Source: an uncultured Polyangiaceae bacterium
GTDB taxonomy: Bacteria; Myxococcota_A; Polyangia; Polyangiales; Houyiibacteriaceae
Assembly: GCA_947258625.1 (NCBI GenBank)
Contig: CAMYJN010000013.1
Location: 1 to 13,437 of the forward strand
DNA length: 13,437 nucleotides
Direction: 5' to 3'
Every line of letters begins with the position of its first letter. The stretch's first letter is position 1. Shown piece after piece: positions 6,919 through 13,437 of the stretch. Position numbers and translations under genes: made by a program. Under the pieces are notes generated by a model. That model was not told the origin of the DNA and ran no database searches. It worked only from the letters and a program-made list of their open reading frames with translations.

Positions 6919-9363
6919 TCACTCGGCGGCTTCGACGGAACCTTCGGTCTGCTCGAAGCGAATGCCTTCCGTGTCGCCCTGCGCAACGACACGATCGCCG
7001 CGCTCGAACTTCCCGCCGAGGATGGCGGCTGCCAGGGGCGCTTCGATCATCCGTCCAATTGCGCGGCGCATCGGTCGCGCGCCTAGCTCCACGTCGTATC
7101 CGCCGAGTGCCACCAATGCATCGATCGCGCTTTCGTCGATGCGCAGATCGACGCCTTGTCGCTCTCGTAGCTGCTGGACGACACCGGCCGCCATCCGCCG
7201 CGCGATTTCACGAACTTCGTCGCGGCTGAGGGAACCGAAGAACAGTGGCTCGTCAATGCGGTTCCAGAGCTCGGGCGGGAGCGCACGCCGCGCTTCGGTC
7301 AGCGCCGCGGCAAATTTATCTCCTTTGTGCTTCGACGCTCCCTTGAATCCAATCGAGCTTTGGCTGCGCTGCGAGCTCTGGGCACCGAGGTTCGATGTCA
7401 TGACGACGATCGTGTGCGTACAATCGACCGTCCTCCCCTTCCCGTCGGTGAGCCGTCCGTCTTCGAGCAGCGGCAAGAGCGACTGGAGCACATCCATGTG
7501 TGCCTTTTCGATCTCGTCGAGGAGGACGAGCTGGTAGGGACGGTGCCGAATGGCTTCGGTGAGTTGACCGCCGGTGTCGTGGCCGATGTAGCCGGGCGGC
7601 GCTCCGACCAACTTTGCGATGGCATGCGATTCACTGAGCTCGCTCATGTCGATACGAGTCATCGGGCAACCCATGAAGAAGAGCTCGTTCAGCGCGCGAG
7701 CGGTCTCGGTCTTTCCGACGCCAGTCGGCCCTAAGAATAGAAACGTCGCGAGCGGACGCTGACCGTGAAAACCTGCAGCACCTTTGCGAAGGGCGTCGGA
7801 GATACGCCCCATCACCTCCGCGTGGCCGACGACGTGCTCTGCGAGATGCTGCTCGAGCTCGAGCAGCTTGTCCGAGTCGGTCACCAAGAGGCGCTCGACC
7901 GGCACACGCACCTTTTCCGCCACCACCTGCGCCACCGCTTCGCGATCGACGATGGCCCCACCCCGGCGGCGCGTCCGCGCGCCGGCCAGATCGAGAAGGC
8001 CGATCGCCTTGTCTGGAAGCGTCTGCTCCGCCAGGTATCGCACCGACAGCTCGACTGCGGACTCGACGGCCGACGGCTCGTAGGCGATGCCGTGATGCAC
8101 CTCGTAGCGCGGCGTGATGCCCAAGAGAATCTCAATCGCATCTTCGGCGGTCGGCTCGGCCACGTGGATCGGGGAGAATCGCCGGGCTAGCGCGGCGTCG
8201 CGCTCGACGTACTTGCGGTACTCGGCCTCGGTCGTTGCCCCAATGCAGGGAAGCTCTCCGCGCGCCAGAGACGCTTTGAGCTCGTGCGCCAAGTCATCGG
8301 GCGATTCACCCCCAATGAAGAGCGTGTGCACTTCGTCGATGAACAGGACGATCTTCCCATTAGCCCGCTTCACCTCGAACTGCAGACGGTGCAGGCGCTC
8401 CGAAAGCGCGCCTCGAACCCCGGTGCCAGAAACCAAGCCGCCCGCGGAAAGCTCGATCAGGATGGTGCCCTCGAGGCCGCGAACACCTTCTCCGCGTCCG
8501 GCGAGCCTCCGGGCGAGGCCTTCAACGATGGCGGTCTTGCCCACGCCGGGCGCGCCGATCAGAATCGGATTGTTCGATCGTCGGCGGGCCAATACGTCGA
8601 GAAGCCGCTCGATTTCATCGTCACGGCCGATCACCTCGTCGATCCGTCCGAGCGAAGCCATCTCCGTCAGGTTGCGCCCGAGCTTGGCCAGCGTCGGAAA
8701 CTTACGCGCGTCGAGACTGAAGGGCGATGACGAGGGCACGATGATCTCGTCTTCCGCCTGCGCGCCGGGTCTTTCCGTCGGCGCGTGGATCGGCGCTTCG
8801 ATGAGAATCTCATCATCATCTTCTTCGAGCGCTTCGACGCGCAGCTCGATCAACGGAGCTCGCTGGGCGGTCCTCCGTGCTGAAGGGCGCGATGGTTTCG
8901 CTGGAGGCTGCGCGGAAAACGACGCGGCAGGCGGGACGTACGTCGAGCTGGAGCCCGCGTGCGCGTCTTCGGGTCGCAGCACCTCGTGCACTGCTTCCTG
9001 AACCCGCCGGGATCCAGTCCCGATGACCTCGAGGCTTCGGTGCGCAGCGCTTCGCGTGTCGCGCGCGACCGCCAAGAGCAGATGCGCGGGCAGCACCTGC
9101 GGCGCTTCGGCTGCCTTCGCCAGACGGTAGGCGCGTTCGACCGCTCGTTCGAGCGCACTGCTCGGCTCGGAATCCACCACGCGGATCGCGCTCAGCAGAT
9201 CACTCTCCTTGACCCCGAGCCCGGATAGCAGCCTCCCCATCGGGCCCCCGGTCTGCAGCATCACGAGCAGCAGATACGCCGTCGAAGGGCTCTGCGCGCG
9301 CCTTTGGGCCTCGCGCTGCGCGCGGGCGACCAGTCCTTTTACACCCCCACTGACCGTCGTCAT
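6919..9363 (-). CDS. ClpA-like double AAA+ unfoldase (Clp ATPase subunit)
   Basis: 814 residues. A Clp N-domain with two helical repeats (about 5-130) is followed by a long low-complexity linker (about 131-235) with an acidic EEDDDEILIEA stretch. D1 (about 236-480) has Walker A GAPGVGKT (270-277), Walker B VLFIDE (339-344) and arginine fingers R394/R395. D2 (about 500-795) has GPTGVGKT (545-552), LVLLDE (612-617), ELWNRID and the sensor-2 GARP (761-764). No coiled-coil middle domain separates D1 and D2, so it is ClpA-like rather than ClpB-like. S-IGF (671-673) sits where ClpA and ClpX carry their ClpP-docking loop, so partnership with ClpP in ATP-driven unfolding and degradation is likely; no clpP or clpS is in the window. 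The D2 pore loop GYIG is intact, but the D1 pore loop reads GTGVRG where a Tyr is expected. The start ATG (9363-9361, complement) follows GGAG with a 4-nt spacer. It is transcribed alone, divergent from the exported-protein gene. Confidence 0.93.
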   Translation of the reverse strand: MTTVSGGVKGLVARAQREAQRRAQSPSTAYLLLVMLQTGGPMGRLLSGLGVKESDLLSAIRVVDSEPSSALERAVERAYRLAKAAEAPQVLPAHLLLAVARDTRSAAHRSLEVIGTGSRRVQEAVHEVLRPEDAHAGSSSTYVPPAASFSAQPPAKPSRPSARRTAQRAPLIELRVEALEEDDDEILIEAPIHAPTERPGAQAEDEIIVPSSSPFSLDARKFPTLAKLGRNLTEMASLGRIDEVIGRDDEIERLLDVLARRRSNNPILIGAPGVGKTAIVEGLARRLAGRGEGVRGLEGTILIELSAGGLVSGTGVRGALSERLHRLQFEVKRANGKIVLFIDEVHTLFIGGESPDDLAHELKASLARGELPCIGATTEAEYRKYVERDAALARRFSPIHVAEPTAEDAIEILLGITPRYEVHHGIAYEPSAVESAVELSVRYLAEQTLPDKAIGLLDLAGARTRRRGGAIVDREAVAQVVAEKVRVPVERLLVTDSDKLLELEQHLAEHVVGHAEVMGRISDALRKGAAGFHGQRPLATFLFLGPTGVGKTETARALNELFFMGCPMTRIDMSELSESHAIAKLVGAPPGYIGHDTGGQLTEAIRHRPYQLVLLDEIEKAHMDVLQSLLPLLEDGRLTDGKGRTVDCTHTIVVMTSNLGAQSSQRSQSSIGFKGASKHKGDKFAAALTEARRALPPELWNRIDEPLFFGSLSRDEVREIARRMAAGVVQQLRERQGVDLRIDESAIDALVALGGYDVELGARPMRRAIGRMIEAPLAAAILGGKFERGDRVVAQGDTEGIRFEQTEGSVEAAE

Positions 9364-9367
9364 CGAG

Positions 9368-9371
9368 CTCC
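9368..9371 (-). promoter_or_regulatory. Ribosome binding site of the ClpA-like gene
   Basis: On the minus strand GGAG lies 4 nt before the ATG at 9363-9361. The spacing is short but the match supports this start over in-frame alternatives and places the Clp N-domain at residue 1. Confidence 0.55.
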
Positions 9372-9520
9372 GTTCCTGGGTCGGAGTTAGCCGTCACCGC
9401 CTTGGGGCACAACTTTTCGGCGGGCTGTATCAAACATGAAGGCCTAAAACCTACAGTTGCGCACCTTATCACCCTGTCACCGGAAAGTTCCAGTTGTTAG
9501 CCTGATCGAGGACCCAAGCC

Positions 9521-9525
9521 AGGAG
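9521..9525 (+). promoter_or_regulatory. Ribosome binding site deciding the GTG 9532 start
   Basis: AGGAG is followed after 6 nt by GTG 9532. This is the best ribosome site in the region. It sets the start of the exported protein directly before its signal peptide, instead of at the upstream in-frame ATG 9457, which would bury the signal peptide 25 residues into the protein. Confidence 0.75.
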
Positions 9526-9531
9526 CAAGCT

Positions 9532-10068
9532 GTGAATCCACGCCTCGCACTCGTCGCCACCGCATTGGCGGCCATCGTTTCGTCGGTGACTCCGTGGCAG
9601 GGGGCCGACGCCGCAACGGGCCTGCGCGCAAAGATTTTCCTCACGCAAAAAGGCGTGCCGCGCACCCTTTCGGAGTCTGGCGTCATTCGCTTCGCTCGGT
9701 CGAACAAGGCCACCCGTCTCAGGGAGAATGTCGATGCTCCAGTCGACGAGCGCCAGTGGAAGGCCACTTTGGTCGCGAACTTCAACGCTCCCCTTGGAGA
9801 CTCGGAGTTCGAAGTGCTCTTCTACGATATCCAGACCGCGGAGCGGAAGTTCATCGCCCCGGCCATGACGGTCTTCGTCAATGACAGCAATCAGCGAACG
9901 ATCGTCCACAAGCTCAGGCTCAAGCGCCCGCAGTTCGAGCCTAATCGACGGCTGGAAATGGTGGTGACCGTGCGTAGACAGGAGGTCGGCCGTTACCGCT
10001 TTCAAATTCTCGGGGACAGGGTACAACACGGCGGCGAAGTCACCTTCTCGGATGACGAAGCCCGCTGA
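9532..10068 (+). CDS. Exported protein of unknown function, likely periplasmic
   Basis: 178 residues from GTG 9532. I do not recognise a family. Residues 1-27 look like a Sec signal peptide: one Arg at position 4, a hydrophobic core LALVATALAAIVSSV (5-19), and a GADA-A site that would cleave after about residue 27. The mature part (about 150 residues) has no cysteine, so it is not a lipoprotein. It shows alternating beta-strand patterns (WKATLVANF, SEFEVLFYDI, LEMVVTVRR, GRYRFQIL), consistent with a small beta-sandwich such as an Ig-like or C2-like fold (inference). It ends in an acidic tail (FSDDEAR). The next gene, holA, starts 3 bp after its stop, so they are probably cotranscribed although a secreted protein and a replication subunit have no evident shared role. 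The chosen start is supported by AGGAG six bases upstream. The window shows nothing that points to a specific function. Confidence 0.78.
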   Translation: MNPRLALVATALAAIVSSVTPWQGADAATGLRAKIFLTQKGVPRTLSESGVIRFARSNKATRLRENVDAPVDERQWKATLVANFNAPLGDSEFEVLFYDIQTAERKFIAPAMTVFVNDSNQRTIVHKLRLKRPQFEPNRRLEMVVTVRRQEVGRYRFQILGDRVQHGGEVTFSDDEAR

Positions 10069-10071
10069 ACC

Positions 10072-11073
10072 GTGCCAAGTCTAAATGATGTCACCAAGAG
10101 AGCCTCAAAGGGCTCCCTCGACGCAGTGTATGTGCTGGTCGGGACCGAACGCCTGCTGATCGAGCGCGCGGTCGACGCCGTACGCAAGGCGGTCGACTCG
10201 ATGGGCGCGCCGGGCTTCAACATCGAGGTATTCGACGGCAAGGGGCTCGATGCAGCGCGGGTGATCGCCGCGGCACGGACCCTTCCGATGATGGCCGATA
10301 CACGTCTCGTCTTGCTGCGCCACGTCGACGCCATGACGCCGACCGAGCAAACGAATCTCGCGGCATACCTAGACGATCCAAACGAATCGACGTGTTTTCT
10401 AATGACGGCCACCAAGCTCGACGGGCGCGCCAAGCTCGTCAAGGCTGCGAAAAAGAAAGGCTATCTCGTCGACGCCAAGCCTCTTCGCGGCGCCGCACTT
10501 CGGGAGTTCATCCGCGCCGAGGCAAAGGCTCGCGAGCATGGCATCGCGCCGCAGGCGATCGAGGCACTGCTCGATGCGGTCGGCGACGACCTCGCCGCGA
10601 TCGACGACGCCATGGAACGCCTCTCGCTCTTCGTAGGCGCAGGCCAGCGCATCGACGCCGAGGCCGTCATGACCTGTGTCACCCGGGTTCGCGTCGAATC
10701 GATTTGGAGTCTGGTCGATGCGATTGGGCTCAAGGACCGTCGCAAAGGCATTGCCGCAGCCCAGTCACTCCTCGACGATCGAGAGCCGCCGCTGCGGCTT
10801 CTCGCCATGGTCGCTCGACAACTCCGAATCGTTGCTCGGATGCGCGAAGCGCTCTCCGACGGCCTCCGCCCCCAAGAAGCGGCCAAGCGGGCCGGCGCCC
10901 CTCCCTTCAAAGCGGGCGACCTCACCGAGTCCGCACGGCGATTCACCGCCGACAGCCTAGGAAACGCCTTCGAGCTGATCGCAGAAACCGATCGCGCGCT
11001 CAAGAGCAGCAAGCGTCCGCCCGGCTTGATCCTCGAGGACGCGGTGCTCGGGCTCTGCGCGGACGCCCCTTGA
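10072..11073 (+). CDS. holA: DNA polymerase III delta subunit HolA
   Basis: 333 residues, normal for HolA. The delta subunit is the wrench of the clamp-loader complex: it opens the beta sliding clamp and pairs with delta-prime and the tau/gamma ATPases at the replication fork. Visible family features are AVYVLVGTERLLIERAVDAVR near the N-terminus (about 18-38), LVLLRHVDAM (79-88), the regular helical middle, LLAMVARQLRIV (243-254), and the C-terminal AETDRALKSSKRPPGLILE-type helix (304-322) typical of delta subunits. As expected for delta, no functional Walker A motif is seen. GTG 10072 starts 3 bp after the exported-protein stop with no strong Shine-Dalgarno, so coupling to the upstream gene is likely. 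The gene converges on rpsT, a neighbour of holA in many bacteria, here in the opposite orientation. Confidence 0.93.
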   Translation: MPSLNDVTKRASKGSLDAVYVLVGTERLLIERAVDAVRKAVDSMGAPGFNIEVFDGKGLDAARVIAAARTLPMMADTRLVLLRHVDAMTPTEQTNLAAYLDDPNESTCFLMTATKLDGRAKLVKAAKKKGYLVDAKPLRGAALREFIRAEAKAREHGIAPQAIEALLDAVGDDLAAIDDAMERLSLFVGAGQRIDAEAVMTCVTRVRVESIWSLVDAIGLKDRRKGIAAAQSLLDDREPPLRLLAMVARQLRIVARMREALSDGLRPQEAAKRAGAPPFKAGDLTESARRFTADSLGNAFELIAETDRALKSSKRPPGLILEDAVLGLCADAP

Positions 11074-11082
11074 TCGACCAGA

Positions 11083-11097
11083 TCGGCTCAAAGCCGA
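11083..11097. terminator. Possible weak hairpin between convergent holA and rpsT
   Basis: A 6-bp perfect stem (TCGGCT/AGCCGA) with a 3-base loop lies 10 bp after the holA stop, in the 53-bp gap to the rpsT stop. Neither strand has a following run of T, so this is not a canonical intrinsic terminator. It could serve both convergent genes or be chance. Confidence 0.3.
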
Positions 11098-11126
11098 CCG
11101 GAACGAAATCGCCACGGAGCTGGGGC

Positions 11127-11393
11127 TCAGCTCTGGAGGGCGTTGACCTGGTGGGTCAGCCTGGCGATGTACCGCGAACCGGTCTTGCGGTGGTAGATGC
11201 CCTTCGACACCGCACCGTCGATGCGGCTTGCGGCCTCGATGAGCGCCTTCTTCGCTCCTGCGGCATCGCCGGTCTCGATCGCGGCCCGGACGCGCTTCAC
11301 GCAGGTGCGCACGTTGGTGCGGATGTGACGGTTGCGCGCGGTTCGCTTGATCGTCTGGCGGGCTCGCTTTTTTGCTGAGGCGTGGTTGGCCAC
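11127..11393 (-). CDS. rpsT: 30S ribosomal protein S20
   Basis: 88 residues, the standard length for bacterial S20, which binds 16S rRNA early in 30S assembly. The start MANHASAKKRARQTIKRTARN matches the S20 signature (MANxxSAKKR followed by Arg/Lys-rich helix), and the C-terminal part (GAVSKGIYHRKTGSRYIARL) matches the family's KG-x-x-H-K-x-x-A-x-R-x-x-R-L pattern. The start codon is GTG (complement of 11391-11393), 7 nt after the strong ribosome site GGGGAGGA. It is transcribed by itself from a good promoter and converges on holA. Rich in Lys/Arg as expected for an rRNA-binding protein. No anomaly other than the GTG start. Confidence 0.97.
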   Translation of the reverse strand: MANHASAKKRARQTIKRTARNRHIRTNVRTCVKRVRAAIETGDAAGAKKALIEAASRIDGAVSKGIYHRKTGSRYIARLTHQVNALQS

Positions 11394-11400
11394 TCGAATA

Positions 11401-11408
11401 TCCTCCCC
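11401..11408 (-). promoter_or_regulatory. Strong Shine-Dalgarno of rpsT
   Basis: GGGGAGGA on the minus strand lies 7 nt before the GTG start codon of rpsT. The near-perfect anti-16S match supports the GTG start. Confidence 0.85.
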
Positions 11409-11420
11409 ATAGGGACGCGG

Positions 11421-11449
11421 GTGGTAGCCCTGCCCCGGGGGGCTGTCAA
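11421..11449 (-). promoter_or_regulatory. rpsT: Sigma-70-type promoter of rpsT
   Basis: Read on the minus strand, a perfect -35 TTGACA (11449-11444) is followed by exactly 17 bp and then TACCAC (11426-11421) as -10, which keeps the T, A and second A of the consensus. Transcription would begin near 11414, giving a leader of about 20 nt that contains the Shine-Dalgarno. The spacer is entirely G/C except one base and contains a CCCCGGGG palindrome (11433-11440). This is the clearest promoter in the window. Confidence 0.72.
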
Positions 11450-11465
11450 GCCGGTCGCAGGAACC

Positions 11466-11494
11466 TTGCGAGACCCGCTCCTACCAGGCATACA
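11466..11494 (+). promoter_or_regulatory. Tentative promoter of the RND transporter gene
   Basis: TTGCGA (11466-11471) and CATACA (11489-11494) are 17 bp apart. Each matches the consensus only partly (about 4/6 and 3/6). If used, the transcript would begin at or next to the GTG start at 11500, giving a leaderless message. That would fit the lack of a good Shine-Dalgarno there. Confidence 0.25.
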
Positions 11495-11499
11495 GGCCC

Positions 11500-13437
11500 G
11501 TGTCCCGACGCAAGCAAACCTTAGATTGGCTTGCCAAGCTCGTCACGGAGCGCCGGAAGCTGGTCGTCTGGGTCTCGGTCCTGGTGACCATCGCCTTCGC
11601 GACTCAAATCCCGAAGTTGACGGCCGATCCGGCGCCGGAAAGCCTGCTGTCCTCGTTCGAGGGTGAAGAGTACGCGCTGATCCAGCAGCGCTTCGAGCAG
11701 TGGTTTGGAAAACGGCGAGAGGCCGTTTTGATCCTGGTCGAGGCCGACGACGTCTTAGCCCGGGACACCCTTCAACAGATCCACGATATTTCGCTCTACT
11801 TCGCAGAGAAGCCCTGGGTCGAGAAGGTCGCGGGCATCACGACCCTCAACATCCCGCGCCGGATCAAAGCCGAGCCCGAAGACGCTTCCGGCGAGCTGGA
11901 TGAGCTTGAGGGCCTGCAGGAGGTCGGCGGGCCGGGCGATGAGGGCGACCTCGATGATCTCGACGACCTCGACGATCTCGACTCCCTCGACGACTCGGAA
12001 GACAAGTCGGATGCACAGGGGAATCTCGAAGACGCCTCGTTCAACGCGCTCCTCGACATCATCGAGAGCGACCCCGATCGTTTCCCCGGCGGCATTGCCA
12101 AGGTGGGCCCCGCCTTGTCGGCGGAGCTTCAGACCGATCCGATCGTCGAAGGGACGGAGGTCACCGAAGAAGAGGCCATCGAGCTGGCGGACGCGATCTC
12201 GAGCAATCCTCTTCTGGTGGGCCGGCTGATCGACGAGGACCACACGGTGGCGGGCATCGCCCTCCAACTGCCCGAGCTCGACCCCAAAGAGATGCGCGCG
12301 GCGATGGACGACCTCCGCGAATCGCTCGAGCGACCGGAGTTCAAAGACGTCGATGTACACGTCGGCGGCCTCCCCTATCTTCGGAGTGTCATCGTCAGCA
12401 AGATGCGCGCCGACAACCTGCGCCTGATTCCTTTGACGGTCTTGGTTTGCTTGATTCTCTTGACCTTGTCGTTTCGATGGACGCCTGGGGTCTTGCTTCC
12501 GCTTGGGGCTGTGGCCATCACCGCACTGGTGACGGTCGGCGCAATGGGGCTCTTTGGTGAGCCGATGAACATCCTGAACAACGTGATCGTGCCGCTGCTG
12601 ATCATCATCGGTATCAGCGACGCGACGCATTTAATTCAACGGTATCGCGACGAGGTGCACGCGGACGACGACCCCGACCGAAAGGCCGCTGGTCGCCGGA
12701 CGGTTCGCGCGATTGCCGTGGCCTGCATGCTCACCTCCGCGACGACTGCAGCCGGCCTCGGCTCACTCGTCGTCTCGAAGACGGTGATGCTTCGACACTT
12801 CGGCATCACATCCGGTCTCGGCGTCATGGTCTCGTACGTCGTCATCATCACCTTCGTGCCCGCGATCCTCACCTGGGTCACCCCGCCAAAGCGCTCCGAC
12901 GTTCGCAGAGAACGAACGAGCATGTTCACCAACGTGACCACTGGGCTCGTCGCGAGGCTGCTTCGTTGGCGCTGGGCCGTGCTCGGCGTGACCGCGTTGT
13001 TCACCGCCGGCGCAGCGTACGTCGCGAGCCAGATCACCGTCGACCACGCCTTGCTCGACCAGTTCGACGAAACCGACCCCGTCTACACGACCACTCTTTT
13101 AATCGAAGAGAAGCTTGCAGGCGTCCGTCCGCTCGAGGTCGTGCTGGTCAGCACCGAAGAAGACCATTTCATGGACCCGAAGATGGTGCAGAAGATCCAG
13201 CGTATCCGGAACTGGGCGGCGCTTCGCCCGGAAGTCATTCGAAGCTTGAGCTACGGCGACATGCTGCGAGAGTCCTATGCACTACTGGCCGACGACCCGA
13301 CGGTTCGTTCGGAGTTCTTCAAGAGCAAAAAGCAGGTAAAGGGCCTCGTCACGATGATGAGCCAGCGTCAGCCCAGCCCGCTCAGCGAGTGGCTGACCGA
13401 AGACGGCAAGAGGGCGCGCATCCAATTCAAGCTGCGC
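11500..13437 (+). CDS. RND/MMPL-superfamily (HAE3-type) membrane transporter, N-terminal part
   Basis: 646 residues to the window end, with no stop, so the C-terminal portion is missing. The layout is that of RND exporters: TM1 at about 20-36, a large extracytoplasmic domain (about 37-305), five TM helices between about 307 and 461, then TM7 at about 490-511 and the start of the second extracytoplasmic domain. TM4 carries VPLLIIIGISDATHLIQRY, the G-x-x-D...H motif typical of HAE3/Patched-like proteins, with the Asp that relays protons in this superfamily. The substrate is probably a lipid or hydrophobic compound by analogy (inference). A DLD repeat (residues 150-164) sits in the first extracytoplasmic domain. 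The start GTG 11500 is the only reasonable one: stops in frame precede at 11410 and 11425, and only a CTG lies between. The Shine-Dalgarno is poor (CAGG, 3-nt spacing). The gene is divergent from rpsT. Confidence 0.9.
   Translation, partial: MSRRKQTLDWLAKLVTERRKLVVWVSVLVTIAFATQIPKLTADPAPESLLSSFEGEEYALIQQRFEQWFGKRREAVLILVEADDVLARDTLQQIHDISLYFAEKPWVEKVAGITTLNIPRRIKAEPEDASGELDELEGLQEVGGPGDEGDLDDLDDLDDLDSLDDSEDKSDAQGNLEDASFNALLDIIESDPDRFPGGIAKVGPALSAELQTDPIVEGTEVTEEEAIELADAISSNPLLVGRLIDEDHTVAGIALQLPELDPKEMRAAMDDLRESLERPEFKDVDVHVGGLPYLRSVIVSKMRADNLRLIPLTVLVCLILLTLSFRWTPGVLLPLGAVAITALVTVGAMGLFGEPMNILNNVIVPLLIIIGISDATHLIQRYRDEVHADDDPDRKAAGRRTVRAIAVACMLTSATTAAGLGSLVVSKTVMLRHFGITSGLGVMVSYVVIITFVPAILTWVTPPKRSDVRRERTSMFTNVTTGLVARLLRWRWAVLGVTALFTAGAAYVASQITVDHALLDQFDETDPVYTTTLLIEEKLAGVRPLEVVLVSTEEDHFMDPKMVQKIQRIRNWAALRPEVIRSLSYGDMLRESYALLADDPTVRSEFFKSKKQVKGLVTMMSQRQPSPLSEWLTEDGKRARIQFKLR
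11947..11991 (+). repeat. Five tandem 9-bp units encoding Asp-Leu-Asp repeats
   Basis: Five consecutive 9-bp units of pattern GAY-CTC-GAY (the last begins TCC) encode DLD-DLD-DLD-DLD-SLD in the transporter's first extracytoplasmic domain. Together with surrounding Asp/Glu residues (about 138-172) it makes a strongly acidic segment. Such short in-phase repeats can change copy number by slippage. Confidence 0.9.

Larger units (their letters stand above)
9364..9531. other. Divergent intergenic region between clp-like gene and exported-protein gene
   Basis: This 168-bp region must hold promoters for both the leftward Clp ATPase gene and the rightward exported protein plus holA. It is more AT-rich than its surroundings in the middle (about 9411-9475). 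I found isolated -10-like hexamers (TATCAA at 9428 and TAAAAC at 9445 on +, GATACA at 9431-9426 on -) but none with a convincing -35 at 16-18 bp, so no promoter is called. No clear sigma-32 heat-shock promoter precedes the Clp gene. A short near-palindrome GGAA-AG-TTCC lies at 9482-9491. Confidence 0.6.

Noticed and set aside
6907..6921. Bidirectional terminator between the DUF2520 and Clp genes
   Set aside because: Only 9 bp separate the stops and no hairpin with a T-run is seen there.
8114..9001. 295-residue plus-strand frame within the Clp gene
   Set aside because: Ser/Arg-rich shadow of the intact Clp reading frame, with no domain.
9401..9425. Sigma-54-like promoter (GGGGCAC followed by TTTTC)
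   Set aside because: The GG and GC elements are not separated by the required 10 bases.
9361..9480. Heat-shock sigma-32 promoter ahead of the Clp gene
   Set aside because: No CTTGAA with correctly spaced CCCCAT was found on the minus strand.
9457..9531. Upstream in-frame ATG as start of the exported protein
   Set aside because: GTG 9532 has AGGAG at 6 nt and places the signal peptide at the N-terminus; the upstream extension would bury it.
10392..11378. 328-residue plus-strand frame overlapping holA and rpsT
   Set aside because: It is a frame shadow across two recognised genes with very Arg-rich, structureless sequence.
11755..12630. 291-residue minus-strand open frame inside the RND transporter
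   Set aside because: The opposite strand encodes clear transmembrane helices and the GISDATH motif; the antisense product has no domain features.

Overview
This is a GC-rich (roughly 65% by eye), densely coding chromosomal segment with no mobile element, CRISPR array or RNA gene that I can recognise. Very large TPR proteins, a Rossmann-DUF2520 protein, a ClpA-like unfoldase with a long linker, holA next to rpsT, and an RND/MMPL transporter together suggest a deltaproteobacterial-type organism, most likely Myxococcota. That assignment is inference from gene content and codon use, not from a marker phylogeny.

Region A (1-6909, + strand) reads as one tightly packed operon. It holds the 3' end of a TPR-type protein, a 1568-residue TPR protein whose C-terminus is paralogous to it, a 197-residue protein with a calcineurin-like phosphoesterase fold but mostly lost metal ligands, nadD (nicotinate-mononucleotide adenylyltransferase), and a Rossmann/DUF2520 protein. 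Junctions are an 8-bp overlap, a 4-bp gap and two ATGA overlaps, so translational coupling is likely. It ends 9 bp from the convergent stop of the next gene.

Region B (6919-9363, - strand) is a single ClpA-like double-AAA+ unfoldase. Both Walker sets and a ClpP-docking-type IGF loop are intact, the linker after the Clp N-domain is unusually long and acidic, and the D1 pore loop has lost its aromatic residue. A 168-bp divergent region separates it from region C.

Region C (9532-11073, + strand) is a two-gene unit: an uncharacterised 178-residue exported protein, then holA (DNA polymerase III delta) 3 bp downstream. holA converges on rpsT (ribosomal protein S20, - strand), which has a strong Shine-Dalgarno and a good sigma-70 promoter with a perfect TTGACA -35.

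Region D (11500 to the window end, + strand) is the first 646 residues of an RND-superfamily (MMPL/HAE3-type) membrane transporter, divergent from rpsT, with an Asp-Leu-Asp repeat in its first extracytoplasmic domain.

Most of the window is housekeeping. The least explained parts are the tandem TPR pair with a degenerate M48-like C-terminal region, the pseudo-phosphoesterase coupled to nadD and the DUF2520 gene, and the exported protein coupled to holA. I do not see a clear-cut new defence or mobile system.
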